A stretch of 64,000 nt of DNA from Malonomonas rubra DSM 5091 (GTDB lineage Bacteria > Desulfobacterota > Desulfuromonadia > Desulfuromonadales > Geopsychrobacteraceae), in the NCBI RefSeq assembly GCF_900142125.1, contig NZ_FQZT01000002.1, forward strand, positions 310,001 to 374,000. Direction: 5' to 3'. The position numbers were made by a program, and so were the translations under genes. Shown one piece after another: positions 8,937-18,732 of the stretch (positions within the stretch are counted from its first letter, which is position 1; each line of letters opens with the position of its first letter). A model generated the notes under the pieces. The model searched no databases. It worked only from the letters and a program-made list of their open reading frames with translations, and was not told where the DNA came from.

Positions 8937-10078
8937 CCGATTCCCACGACAATCTGCATAATTTCATCCGCCTGCTGACAACCGCCGCAGCAAACGCAGC
9001 CATGTACCAGCTCGATCACCCACAGGTCGCGCGCCTCTGCCGGCAGGCATTCGGCGAGCTTCAGACTCTCTTGAAGCAGCACAACCCGGTGACACTAAAG
9101 ATCATTGAAAACCAATTGATCTTCGACAATAGACCGGTCAGCGACAATATATCGGTGCATAGGTTCATTGCGGCACTTGGCAAGCAACAGATCGGTTTTC
9201 TGCAATTTGAGCCGGGGATCTATAACGAAGAGCTGCTCGGTTTAATCAATACGCTGAGCAAGCGCCAGAGCACCGATGTCGACCTGAGCGAAAGCGAGCA
9301 CATCCACTTCAGTAAAATTGAGGTGCGTTACCGCTCCCAGAGCAGTCGCCAGCAAACCACCCAGCTGCTGCTGAGCGATATTGCCAACAAGGAAGCCGAT
9401 CGGCAGATGCACCTGTACCAGTCAGTTCAACAACATCAGCAGGTCGACATCAGCGAGATCAGCGAACTGGTCAGCGGTTTTATCAACGCATTCAGCCAGC
9501 ACAGTGATGCGTTCCTCGCTCTCGCGCCATTACGCTCAATGGACGAGTACACCTATACGCATTCAACCAACATCTGCCTGCTCAACCTGGCCCAGGCACA
9601 GCAACTCGGCATTAAGGGACAGCAGCTCAACGAGATTGGTATCGCTGCCATGCTGCACGATGTCGGCAAGATGTTCATCTCTCCCGGCATCCTCAGCAAA
9701 AAAGGCAAGCTGACCGATGAGGAATGGCAACAGATGCAGCAACACCCACGCCTTGGCGCTGAATACCTGCTGAGCACTCCGGGCGTGCCACGCCTTGCCG
9801 TCGTTACCGCTTATGAGCATCACATGGGCTTTGATGGCAAAGGTTATCCGCAACCGGGCCGCCCGTGGAAAATGAACCTCTGCTCCCACATGACGGCGAT
9901 CTCCGACACCTATGACGCCATGCGCACCAAGCGCAGTTACGAGGATTCACTACAGCAGAATGAAATCATCAACATCATGCTGAACCTCGCCGGCACGCGG
10001 CTGCATCCACAGTTGACCTACAGTTTTCTGCAGATGCTGAGCACTCTGGATAAAGGCAAAGTTGCCAGTCAACAATAA
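8933..10078 (+). CDS. HD-GYP domain protein, probable c-di-GMP phosphodiesterase (copy 1)
   Basis: This 381-residue protein starts with the same ~120-residue domain as its neighbours (MYQLDHPQV ... VTLKIIENQLIFDNRPV) and ends in an HD-GYP domain. The metal-binding HD is H242-D243 in MLHDVGK, followed by HPRLGAEYL, YEHHMGFDGKGYP (GYP at 304-306) and DTYDAMRTKRSY. HD-GYP enzymes degrade cyclic di-GMP. All main motifs are present, so activity is plausible but not proven. No sensor or receiver domain is present; the N-terminal domain and the overlapping HEAT-like protein probably supply control. The ATG overlaps the previous stop by 4 bp. Confidence 0.88.
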   Translation: MTDSHDNLHNFIRLLTTAAANAAMYQLDHPQVARLCRQAFGELQTLLKQHNPVTLKIIENQLIFDNRPVSDNISVHRFIAALGKQQIGFLQFEPGIYNEELLGLINTLSKRQSTDVDLSESEHIHFSKIEVRYRSQSSRQQTTQLLLSDIANKEADRQMHLYQSVQQHQQVDISEISELVSGFINAFSQHSDAFLALAPLRSMDEYTYTHSTNICLLNLAQAQQLGIKGQQLNEIGIAAMLHDVGKMFISPGILSKKGKLTDEEWQQMQQHPRLGAEYLLSTPGVPRLAVVTAYEHHMGFDGKGYPQPGRPWKMNLCSHMTAISDTYDAMRTKRSYEDSLQQNEIINIMLNLAGTRLHPQLTYSFLQMLSTLDKGKVASQQ

Positions 10079-10121
10079 GCTATGATAAATTAAACCTTTC
10101 CAAATAAAATACTGACGAGAA

Positions 10122-12284
10122 ATGGATATTCTTGTGGACAGCCTTTTAGAGCCAACTCAAAAGAAAGAAGAGCAGACCCGCCTGTTGGCAAGTTTTATCC
10201 ACGAACTGAATATCACCCGGCGGCATCTAAACACCTACCCGGCGGGACACCCAATCATTGATTCGGCTTACGACAAGCTTCGGCTTCTGCTAACCCCACT
10301 GTTCAAAGAGTACCCAAAGTTTGCTTTCGGCGTAGCCAAAGGCACATTGCTCTTTGATCACCAATGGCTGGATCGTAATAATCCAAGGATCAATGACTTT
10401 GCCAAAGTTCTCTCAAAACTCGACATCGCTGCCGTTCATTTTCATTCTCAGCCAGAAAAAGTCGAACTCCTCCGTTTTGCCGAACTGATCAACCTCGACC
10501 AGCAGAAAGTCAGCTCCGAAGGCGGGCTGGAAAAACTTTTGAAGCAACAGGACTTTACCTGCCTTGAGATAACACCTGTCGACTACAGCGTGTTTCGTAT
10601 TACCGAGCAGGATGTTAGCAAAGAAGAGTTGGACGAGAAGCTCTGGGAAAACTTCATTTCCCGATTATTGGAAGGGCATTCAGGTGCCTCTCAACGGGAG
10701 TTAGACCCGGCGGCGGTTGCAGAGATCTTAAACAGTAACTTTGCTCTCGGTGACGGCAGCGAAAGTAACGATTTCGAACAGATCGTATCCGATTTTATCC
10801 GCCACCTAAAAACAGCTAAAGTCGAAAAGTCGGGCGAACAGTTTGCCGCTTTGGTCAGAAATCTGGCCCCGCAGTTAAAGCAGCAGTTTATTGCAACTGC
10901 GACTCAGCAATTAGACAGAGACCCCACTGTCTCCATGGAAGACCTGCAGGCGATGCCACCCTCTTTAATCGAGATGGCGTTGAAAGAGTTCAACGATAAT
11001 CAGTTGAATATCTCTGCGACCATGATCAACCTGGTCAGTAACCTTCACAGCCACCACCAGCGTAAAGGTCGACTCACAAGTGGCGACTTCCAGGAAAATG
11101 ACAACACTGCAGATCATCTCCGCACCCTGTTTCAGGAAGAAGATAAAGGAAAGTTCACCCCCGACTCCTACCAGCTAACCCTGGACAGGATCACCAACGA
11201 ACAAGCAGAATTCAACCTTCCCGAAGCAGACAAAGAAAATCTGCTGCAGCTTGTTTTGAACAGCTCAACGGAAATGCACAACTGCGCTATCATCTTCAAC
11301 CTTCTCGGCAAAGACGAAATACATGCAGAATCACGGGAACGGCTGCAGGAAAATCTGATTGATCTGGCAGATTACTTCTTGGCAACAGGGGGATTCAAAG
11401 GGCTCAACTACATTCAGCAAAGGTTAAGGCAGCACCAACAGCGGCATCCGGACAATGAAGAAAACATTAACAACCTGCAACAACACCTCAACGCGCCGGA
11501 GTTTTACCAGGAGATTCTGGACAACATCGACCGCTGGGATGAACAGAAACAAAAAGAGATCACTGCTTATATAAAATCAGCTGGAGCCGGCATTACTGAA
11601 GCTTTGCTTAAACGCCTGACAATAGAAGAAGACAAGTCTCTTCGCCGAACCTATCTGAACACTCTGGCAGGCTTTGGCAAAGTGGTGCACCCTGTAATAT
11701 ACAAACATTTGCATGATGAGCGCTGGTTTGTCATTCGCAACATGCTGACGATTCTACGGATGCAGCAAGATCCGATTGACCTGAAAAAACTGCGGCATTT
11801 GGAAAAATCCAGCAATCTCAGGGTTAACCAAGAATACCTCCAGCTGCTGTTCAAATTCGATCGCAACAGAGCCACAGAACTACTCAGTAAACAGCTGCAA
11901 AGCAATAATCCACAGCTGCAAATACACGCAGTGCAGCTGGCAACGCAGAGCAATGATCCGGCAACCGGCCAACTGCTGCTAAAAATGCTGCATAAAGAGC
12001 GACTGAAAGATGAAAATCTGCAGCTGAAAATGCAGCTCGTTCGCAGTCTTTGTGTCCTTGCTGACAAAGCAGCGCTGCCAACATTGAAAAAGCTCTTGAA
12101 TCCGGGATTTCTATATACATCAAAACGGAAAATTGAGTTGCAAAAAGAGATCGTTCGCAATCTTCATCATTATCCCGCTCAGTCTGTCGAACGCATTCTA
12201 AAAAAACTGGCCCGCTCGCGGAGAAAAGGTGTCAATAGCCTGGCGGCGGACAAACTCCGGCAACTTCACAGGAAGCAACAATGA
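10122..12284 (+). CDS. HEAT-like repeat protein with shared N-terminal domain (copy 2)
   Basis: This is a full-length paralogue of the 6765-8936 gene, 720 versus 723 residues and alignable end to end. Shared features are FIHELNITRRHLNTYP.GHP in the N-terminal domain, FDHQWLDRNNP, the middle block LEDYSVF-like, and the C-terminal HDERWFVIRNMLTIL repeat. It is more Lys/Asn-rich and less GC-rich in third positions than copy 1, so the copies have diverged. The start ATG at 10122 lies 43 bp after the copy 1 HD-GYP stop. The 3' end overlaps the next HD-GYP gene by 4 bp. Function unknown; a scaffold or regulator of its phosphodiesterase is an inference from coupling. Confidence 0.8.
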   Translation: MDILVDSLLEPTQKKEEQTRLLASFIHELNITRRHLNTYPAGHPIIDSAYDKLRLLLTPLFKEYPKFAFGVAKGTLLFDHQWLDRNNPRINDFAKVLSKLDIAAVHFHSQPEKVELLRFAELINLDQQKVSSEGGLEKLLKQQDFTCLEITPVDYSVFRITEQDVSKEELDEKLWENFISRLLEGHSGASQRELDPAAVAEILNSNFALGDGSESNDFEQIVSDFIRHLKTAKVEKSGEQFAALVRNLAPQLKQQFIATATQQLDRDPTVSMEDLQAMPPSLIEMALKEFNDNQLNISATMINLVSNLHSHHQRKGRLTSGDFQENDNTADHLRTLFQEEDKGKFTPDSYQLTLDRITNEQAEFNLPEADKENLLQLVLNSSTEMHNCAIIFNLLGKDEIHAESRERLQENLIDLADYFLATGGFKGLNYIQQRLRQHQQRHPDNEENINNLQQHLNAPEFYQEILDNIDRWDEQKQKEITAYIKSAGAGITEALLKRLTIEEDKSLRRTYLNTLAGFGKVVHPVIYKHLHDERWFVIRNMLTILRMQQDPIDLKKLRHLEKSSNLRVNQEYLQLLFKFDRNRATELLSKQLQSNNPQLQIHAVQLATQSNDPATGQLLLKMLHKERLKDENLQLKMQLVRSLCVLADKAALPTLKKLLNPGFLYTSKRKIELQKEIVRNLHHYPAQSVERILKKLARSRRKGVNSLAADKLRQLHRKQQ

Positions 12285-13426
12285 GTAAGCAGCAGAACAA
12301 AGAGCTCCTTGGCTTTATCCGGCGTTTAACCACGGCGGCTTCGACGGCCGGACTTTATCGACTGGACCACTCTCAGGTGACTCACCTCAACCAGCAAGCA
12401 CTGGAGCACCTGAAAAAACTTCTTGCTGATCAGGACGAATTCATCCTGATGCTGATAGACGGTAAATTAATTCATGCTGACAAGCCGGTCGAATATGATT
12501 TCTCTGTCGGTAGACTCAGCAAATTCTTTGAATTACGCAGAATAGCTCATCTGACAATCCGCCAAGGGGTTGATGAAAGTGAGCTGTTGCACCTCGTCGA
12601 TCTGATCAGCCAGAAAAACTTCACTCCGGGCAAACTTGAAGCAAGTACACACATCACTTTCGGCCAGGTTGAAGCTGCCGACCAAAACGAACAATGGGAC
12701 GAAACATTCTACGAAAACGCCCCAAAACTCGAAGATATCGAAACGGAAGAGATTGACCGCTTTAACGAAATTTATGAGGCTGTCCACAAAGGAAAACCGC
12801 TGCATGTACGAGGTCTGCAGGAAATCGTTGGCAGTTTCGTCAAAGCTTTTTCCGAACAGGGTGACAGTTTTCTCGCCTTGGCCCCCTTGCGCAATCTGGA
12901 CGAATACACCTACACCCATTCGACCAATGTCTGCATTTTGAATATCGCCCAGGCAAAGATGCTCGGCATTGAAGAGCAGATGCTCTATGAGATTGGTATC
13001 GCCGCCATGCTGCATGACATCGGCAAACTGTTCGTCCCGGCTGAGATTTTGCGGAAGGAAGGATCGCTGACAGACGAAGAGTGGATCATGATTCAGCAGC
13101 ATCCGGAAAACGGCGCCGAATATCTCGCCAACACCCCCGGAATCCCAAGACTGGCCGTAGTCACAGCCTACGAGCACCACATGCGCTACAACTGCAGCGG
13201 CTACCCGAAGGTCGGCAGCAACTGGCCCCAACATATTTGCAGCCAGATGACCACCATCTCCGATTTCTTCGATGCCCTGCGTACTCACCGCTCCTACCGC
13301 GCCGGCATGGACTTCGACAAAATTTCCCGCATCATGATGGAAGAATCAGGAACGGCCCTGCACCCGCAACTGACCCGCAACTTCCTTACCTGCATCCAGC
13401 AGATCGATGAAAGCCAACTTTCCTGA
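12281..13426 (+). CDS. HD-GYP domain protein, probable c-di-GMP phosphodiesterase (copy 2)
   Basis: This 381-residue paralogue has exactly the length of copy 1. The N-terminal shared domain (LYRLDHSQV ... FILMLIDGKLIHADKPV) is followed by an acidic linker with EDIETEEIDRF and then the HD-GYP domain. The motifs are H245-D246 in MLHDIGK, HPENGAEYL, YEHHMRYNCSGYP and DFFDALRTHRSY. A long block, PLRNLDEYTYTHSTN, is nearly identical to copy 1. It differs at the residues before GYP (NCSGYP versus DGKGYP), which could affect substrate or metal geometry. It closes the four-gene unit and is followed by the ettA promoter. Confidence 0.87.
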   Translation: MSKQQNKELLGFIRRLTTAASTAGLYRLDHSQVTHLNQQALEHLKKLLADQDEFILMLIDGKLIHADKPVEYDFSVGRLSKFFELRRIAHLTIRQGVDESELLHLVDLISQKNFTPGKLEASTHITFGQVEAADQNEQWDETFYENAPKLEDIETEEIDRFNEIYEAVHKGKPLHVRGLQEIVGSFVKAFSEQGDSFLALAPLRNLDEYTYTHSTNVCILNIAQAKMLGIEEQMLYEIGIAAMLHDIGKLFVPAEILRKEGSLTDEEWIMIQQHPENGAEYLANTPGIPRLAVVTAYEHHMRYNCSGYPKVGSNWPQHICSQMTTISDFFDALRTHRSYRAGMDFDKISRIMMEESGTALHPQLTRNFLTCIQQIDESQLS

Positions 13427-13446
13427 AACCGCCAATAAACAACCAC

Positions 13447-13476
13447 TTGCGGTTCACAACAGGTTAATGCTATACA
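13447..13476 (+). promoter_or_regulatory. Candidate sigma-70 promoter for ettA
   Basis: TTGCGG (13447-13452) and TATACA (13471-13476) are separated by 18 bases and lie 44 bp before the ettA ATG. The four-gene HEAT/HD-GYP unit ends just upstream with no clear terminator, so some read-through is possible. Confidence 0.5.
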
Positions 13477-13520
13477 CTCTTTTTCCCTTAAAACGTTCCC
13501 CTTTAGCCCAGGTTTAAATC

Positions 13521-15197
<1,677 letters not shown>

Positions 15198-15220
15198 CGA
15201 GGACAGAGCAGTAAAAACAA

Positions 15221-15258
15221 AAAAGCTCTCCTGCCATTTGGCCAGGAGAGCTTTTTTT
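15221..15258. terminator. Bidirectional Rho-independent terminator between ettA and Sel1-repeat gene
   Basis: The perfect stem AAAAGCTCTCCTG / CAGGAGAGCTTTT has an A-run on one side and a T-run on the other. It serves the convergent genes on both strands. Confidence 0.9.
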
Positions 15259-15276
15259 CATCATTTATTCAGAAAA

Positions 15277-15942
15277 TCAGTTTACCAGCTTTTTCTTGAT
15301 TTCATCATGCTGCATCTTGGCTAACGCCAGCTGCTCTTCATCCATCTGCCCTTCCAGCTTCTCAACAAGCTCTTTCGCGTTGGGATGCCCCTTGTCGGCA
15401 GCCAACTTGGCCCATGCGTAGCTGTTTTCATTACTCTGCGGATAACCAAGTCCCTGGGCGTAGAGCATGCCGACGTTAAACTGAGACTGAATGTTACCGA
15501 GCTCCGCAGCGCGGGTGAAGTATTTGGCAGCATCGACAAAACTCCCCTGCACACCAATACCTTCAGTGTACAGCATACCAAGGCTGAACAACGCAGAGAT
15601 GTTATCCTGCTCGGCCGCCTTCTCCCACAGCTCTTTTGCCTTCAGCACATCTTTTTCCACCCCGGCACCACGCGAAAACATGTAACCAAGGAAAAACATC
15701 GCATCGGGGCTGTTCTGGGCCGCCGCTTTATCCCACCATTCTTTCGCCTTGGCAAAATCCTTCTCAACCTGCTCGCCATTGGCATAAAGCAGCCCCAGTT
15801 GTTCCTGGGCCTTTACTTCGCCCTGCTCAGCCTTCGCTTGCAAAGCTGTCAGGTCAACCTCTTCTGCACGAACAGTAAAGCTGAAAGCACAGATCATAAG
15901 CAAAAAGCAAACGATCAATTTAGAGGAGATGATTTTTCTCAT
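15277..15942 (-). CDS. Secreted Sel1-repeat (SLR) protein
   Basis: This 221-residue protein has a clear signal peptide (basic MRKIISSK, hydrophobic core, cleavage after FTVRA). Four or five Sel1-like repeats follow, recognised by A-x-x-x-L-G-x-L-Y/M ... G-x-x-V-x-x-D-x-x-K-A-x-x-W-x-x-K-A-A units such as AKEWWDKAAAQ and AKELWEKAAEQ. SLR proteins are alpha-solenoid adaptors for protein-protein contact; this one would act in the periplasm. The start is ATG with GGAAGGAA upstream. It is a single gene with its own terminator. Partner unknown. Confidence 0.88.
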   Translation of the reverse strand: MRKIISSKLIVCFLLMICAFSFTVRAEEVDLTALQAKAEQGEVKAQEQLGLLYANGEQVEKDFAKAKEWWDKAAAQNSPDAMFFLGYMFSRGAGVEKDVLKAKELWEKAAEQDNISALFSLGMLYTEGIGVQGSFVDAAKYFTRAAELGNIQSQFNVGMLYAQGLGYPQSNENSYAWAKLAADKGHPNAKELVEKLEGQMDEEQLALAKMQHDEIKKKLVN

Positions 15943-16146
15943 TCTGTATTCCTTCCACTAGCGAGGAGATGTAAAAAGCTAAAAAGTTGCGAGAATCAAC
16001 AGCGAAAGGCATGCCAGCAGCCAGCACTTCTTCTCAGCGCAGCATGGCTTACCGGCTAAACAGCTGGAAGGAATAAAGAAATCGCTCGAAGTTTTTTTTA
16101 CTCCCGGGTCGAACCTGGTGAAGAAAATCATTAAATACAGAACAGA

Positions 16147-16204
16147 ACCGGTGGTATCCCCGACCTCTGTAACGGCAAAATACCGACTTGGGGATTTCAC
16201 CGGT
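16147..16204. repeat. Long imperfect hairpin in the 274-bp gap after the small-protein gene
   Basis: ACCGGTG (16147-16153) pairs with CACCGGT (16198-16204), and ATCCCC (16156-16161) pairs with GGGGAT (16190-16195), across a 28-base loop. No T-run follows on either strand, so it is not a standard terminator. The rest of 15943-16216 shows no gene or further structure I can support. Confidence 0.5.
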
Positions 16205-16216
16205 ATATTCAAATAA

Positions 16217-16438
16217 CTAAAATATCGGATCAGCAAAGGCTCTCAGCTGGTATTTAAGCAGAATCTCCCGTTCTCCTGTGCGCTTAGCCGCCAGCGGGTA
16301 GCGGGTATCGTTAAGAAAGTCCGCAACAAAATCGATCAGGCAACCAGCGACATGCTCCTCATCCTCGTGTCCTGCTTCAATGAAATACTTAACCAGCGAA
16401 GAATCGATAGCCAGAGTGATGGTGAATTTTTCCGACAT
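16217..16438 (-). CDS. Small hypothetical protein, 73 residues
   Basis: The family is not recognised. The gene is credible because an excellent Shine-Dalgarno (GGAAGGAGG, about 7 bases before ATG) precedes it and because it lies 23 bp after the TPR lipoprotein gene on the same strand. It therefore probably ends the rlmKL-HIT-lpoB-lipoprotein operon. The product starts MSEKFTITLAIDSS, is acidic in the middle (EAGHEDEEH) and has no membrane helix or signal peptide, so it should be cytoplasmic. Confidence 0.6.
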   Translation of the reverse strand: MSEKFTITLAIDSSLVKYFIEAGHEDEEHVAGCLIDFVADFLNDTRYPLAAKRTGEREILLKYQLRAFADPIF

Positions 16439-16461
16439 AACAAGCCTCCTTCCTTGGCTGT

Positions 16462-17688
16462 TTAAAAGCGTAACGAAAAGAAAACTTTTTGCCCTTTGCG
16501 CAGTTGAAATTCGGGCAACTTGACCTCCCCTCTTCCTTGCAGGCGAACACGAATCATGTGCTGCCCGGACAGTAACGGCACCCGCACCAGTGTTAGTCGA
16601 CCGGGCAAAGTCTGCCAGCTGCGCGTATCCGGCTCTTCCAGCAGAAGCAGAGAAATACGTGCCACCGCCTCGGCAGTGGGACCGTAGTCTTTGCCAACCT
16701 TCTGCGAAATCGCCTCTTTGGCAGCTACCCGCGCCGTCTCCTTGGCGATCAACTGCAGTTTGCGCTGATCCAGTGATTGCCGGGCGACCTCTCCCAGGCT
16801 GGTTGAGAGTGGTGGCAACATCGGGCTGGCAGGAGAGAGAACGACCTGCGCCAAAGCCGCATGAGATGTCTCATAATAAGGAAAGGAGAAACGAATTGAT
16901 GGTGGAACAATGATGTTTCCAGGCATTTTCTCCGGAATGCGACCATTTGCGATGAACAGCACCAGCTCGCCGTCAGCTGCCGGCAAGTTCGGCGGCAACA
17001 GGCCCTGGTATCGTTCCACGTCATCCCGCTGACCCAAGCGACTGCTGATCCTAAGCAGGTCGGCGACCACCGGCGCCGGGCCCGGCAGGTCATCGGCCAA
17101 CTGACGATAAACCAGGTAGGCATCGTTCTCTTCGCCGACGGTGGCAAAACAAAGAGCGATCAAGCCGCGAGAAAAGAAATCATTTTTCAGCGCTTGCGGG
17201 TAGCGCTGATAAAGCTCAACCGCTCGTCTGGCTTCAACATAGGCGCTGTCGTACTCTCCGAGCAGCAGAAAGTTCATCATCTGGTAGCTGTGCACCCAGA
17301 GCCGTTCGCTGTATTCGCCTTTGTAACGGGTCAACCACTCAGTCGTCACCAGGCTGCCGACCTGTTCACTGATGCCGAGCTGCTCGTAGCTCTGCAACAA
17401 GTCCGCGGCCTGTAGCAGGGCTTCGCTGCTTTCACGGTAGCGACCCAGCTGGTGAAGAACAGTTCCCCGTTCCAGCAGGAACAGCAGTCGGTTGCGCCCG
17501 CCAAAGATGTCCCCCTTTTCCAGTTCGGCCAATGCGGCTTCCGGCTGTTCAGCATGAAAAAGCTCGCTCGCTTTTTCCAGCCGCCCGGCACAACCGGTCA
17601 GCAGCAGCAACAGAAACAGGGGGATAAAAACGCGCAGACCGGGCCGACAGATGATCGTCAACCCGGCCTGAAAGAAGAAACGTATCAC
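16462..17688 (-). CDS. TPR-type lipoprotein, COG3014-like, next to LpoB homologue
   Basis: The product has a hydrophobic N-terminus ending in the lipobox LLTGC, so it is an outer-membrane or periplasmic lipoprotein. The N-terminal half is rich in TPR-like helices (HAEQPEAALAELEKG, LHQLGRYRESSEALLQAADLL, LGEYDSAYVEARRAVELYQ). The C-terminal half contains VLFIANGRIPEK and a beta-rich end, as in COG3014 proteins. Those are commonly found beside lpoB-like genes in other proteobacteria. Start choice is uncertain: GTG at 17688 is used here; TTG at 17712 (overlapping lpoB by 7 bp) and TTG at 17661 are alternatives. A role with LpoB in peptidoglycan synthesis control is inference from context. Confidence 0.7.
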   Translation of the reverse strand: MIRFFFQAGLTIICRPGLRVFIPLFLLLLLTGCAGRLEKASELFHAEQPEAALAELEKGDIFGGRNRLLFLLERGTVLHQLGRYRESSEALLQAADLLQSYEQLGISEQVGSLVTTEWLTRYKGEYSERLWVHSYQMMNFLLLGEYDSAYVEARRAVELYQRYPQALKNDFFSRGLIALCFATVGEENDAYLVYRQLADDLPGPAPVVADLLRISSRLGQRDDVERYQGLLPPNLPAADGELVLFIANGRIPEKMPGNIIVPPSIRFSFPYYETSHAALAQVVLSPASPMLPPLSTSLGEVARQSLDQRKLQLIAKETARVAAKEAISQKVGKDYGPTAEAVARISLLLLEEPDTRSWQTLPGRLTLVRVPLLSGQHMIRVRLQGRGEVKLPEFQLRKGQKVFFSLRF

Positions 17689-17705
17689 CGAAGGATCCGT
17701 TATCG

Positions 17706-18311
17706 CTACCAACCGATAAAAGGCTTCGAAGCTTCGCGAATTACCTCTGTGCTATCAGCCCACTCGATCAAACCGGTCTGAATATCTGTCAGTTCCAAGT
17801 TGAGGCTATAGTACATCAGCGTCTTCTTGGTCAGGCGGAACTGGCGCGGCTGTTTCTTTTCAATCGAACGCAGGGTGCCGGTCAGCATGTAGCGGGCGCC
17901 GACCTGTCGTGCCTTTAATATCCGGGTTTCCGCTGCGACACTGCCTCCATACTGGTAGCTGGTCTCTTTTTCGATATTTTCCCGCTGGGTTTCGTTGATC
18001 ATCCGCACCCGGCCACTCTCCACCAGCGCCATGCGGATATCATCCGAAATGGCCGATGTCGAAATGTGCTCGCTGGTCCGGTTGGCGATGCCGTAAACAA
18101 TCAGAACCGGCCGATCGGTCGCCCGCACCAGCGGATGCTTGGTCAGCAACGACGTGACCATATCGCCGACAATCATTTTCTTGTCGGAGAAGTGATAGCC
18201 CTCGTCGTAAATGACCTTTTCGTCTGATGCAACCTCCCGAGTGGTGACAGTGCACCCTGACAGCATCAGCAGGAAAATCATCCCACCCCAGAACAACAGA
18301 GATTTTTTCAT
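17706..18311 (-). CDS. lpoB: LpoB-like penicillin-binding protein activator lipoprotein
   Basis: This 201-residue lipoprotein has signal MKKSLLFWGG ... LMLSGC, with Cys as lipidation site. The fold resembles LpoB/FlgT-type proteins: VLIVYGIANRTSEHIST, DDIRMALVESGRVRMINE, GARYMLTGTLRSIEKK and LELTDIQTGLIEWADS are characteristic segments. In E. coli LpoB reaches from the outer membrane to stimulate PBP1b. No PBP gene is in the window, so the partner is unknown. It is preceded by GGGAG and lies 3 bp after the HIT gene. The family call is strong; orthology to E. coli lpoB is less so. Confidence 0.82.
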   Translation of the reverse strand: MKKSLLFWGGMIFLLMLSGCTVTTREVASDEKVIYDEGYHFSDKKMIVGDMVTSLLTKHPLVRATDRPVLIVYGIANRTSEHISTSAISDDIRMALVESGRVRMINETQRENIEKETSYQYGGSVAAETRILKARQVGARYMLTGTLRSIEKKQPRQFRLTKKTLMYYSLNLELTDIQTGLIEWADSTEVIREASKPFIGW

Positions 18312-18314
18312 GAT

Positions 18315-18731
18315 TTAATCTCCCAAAGATCCGGCCAGATCGGCTCTGACCTGTTGTGTAAGCTTTTCGATCTCCTCAGGTGCGTACGCTTTCGGTGGAT
18401 GCTGCCCCCACATCGGCCCAGGCCAGCACGGATCGTTCCGGCTGCGGCCGACGTGATGAATGTGCAACTGACTGACGACATTACCGAGCGTGGCTACATT
18501 CAGTTTATCAAACTGGAAGGCAACTGACATCCACTTGCCGAGCAAAACCGACTCCTGCCACAATTCGCACAGGTCATCTTTTTCCAGCTGATAAAGCTCT
18601 GTCACCTCTTTGCGTCGTGGCACCAGGATGAACCAGGGATAAGTCGAGTCGTTCATCAGCAGCAAACGTGACATTGGGAAGTCACCCATCATGATAGTGT
18701 CGTTGTGCAAACGGGGATCGAGTTCGAACAT
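18315..18731 (-). CDS. HIT-domain (histidine triad) protein
   Basis: This 138-residue protein has the HIT core: MNDSTYPWFILVPRR, then the active-site segment QLHIHHVGRSRNDPCWPGP. The histidine triad is present as H-I-H-H-V, a form common in one group of proteobacterial HIT proteins that also carry the W-P-G-P motif. HIT proteins hydrolyse or transfer nucleotides on alpha-phosphates; the substrate is unknown here. The start is ATG with GAAGGAG upstream, 1 bp after the rlmKL stop, so it belongs to that operon. Confidence 0.88.
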   Translation of the reverse strand: MFELDPRLHNDTIMMGDFPMSRLLLMNDSTYPWFILVPRRKEVTELYQLEKDDLCELWQESVLLGKWMSVAFQFDKLNVATLGNVVSQLHIHHVGRSRNDPCWPGPMWGQHPPKAYAPEEIEKLTQQVRADLAGSLGD

Positions 18732-18732
18732 G

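Noticed and set aside
15979-16236. 85-codon minus-strand frame after the small-protein gene
   Set aside because: No SD, overlaps the end of the 73-residue gene and contains the hairpin; not supported as a gene.
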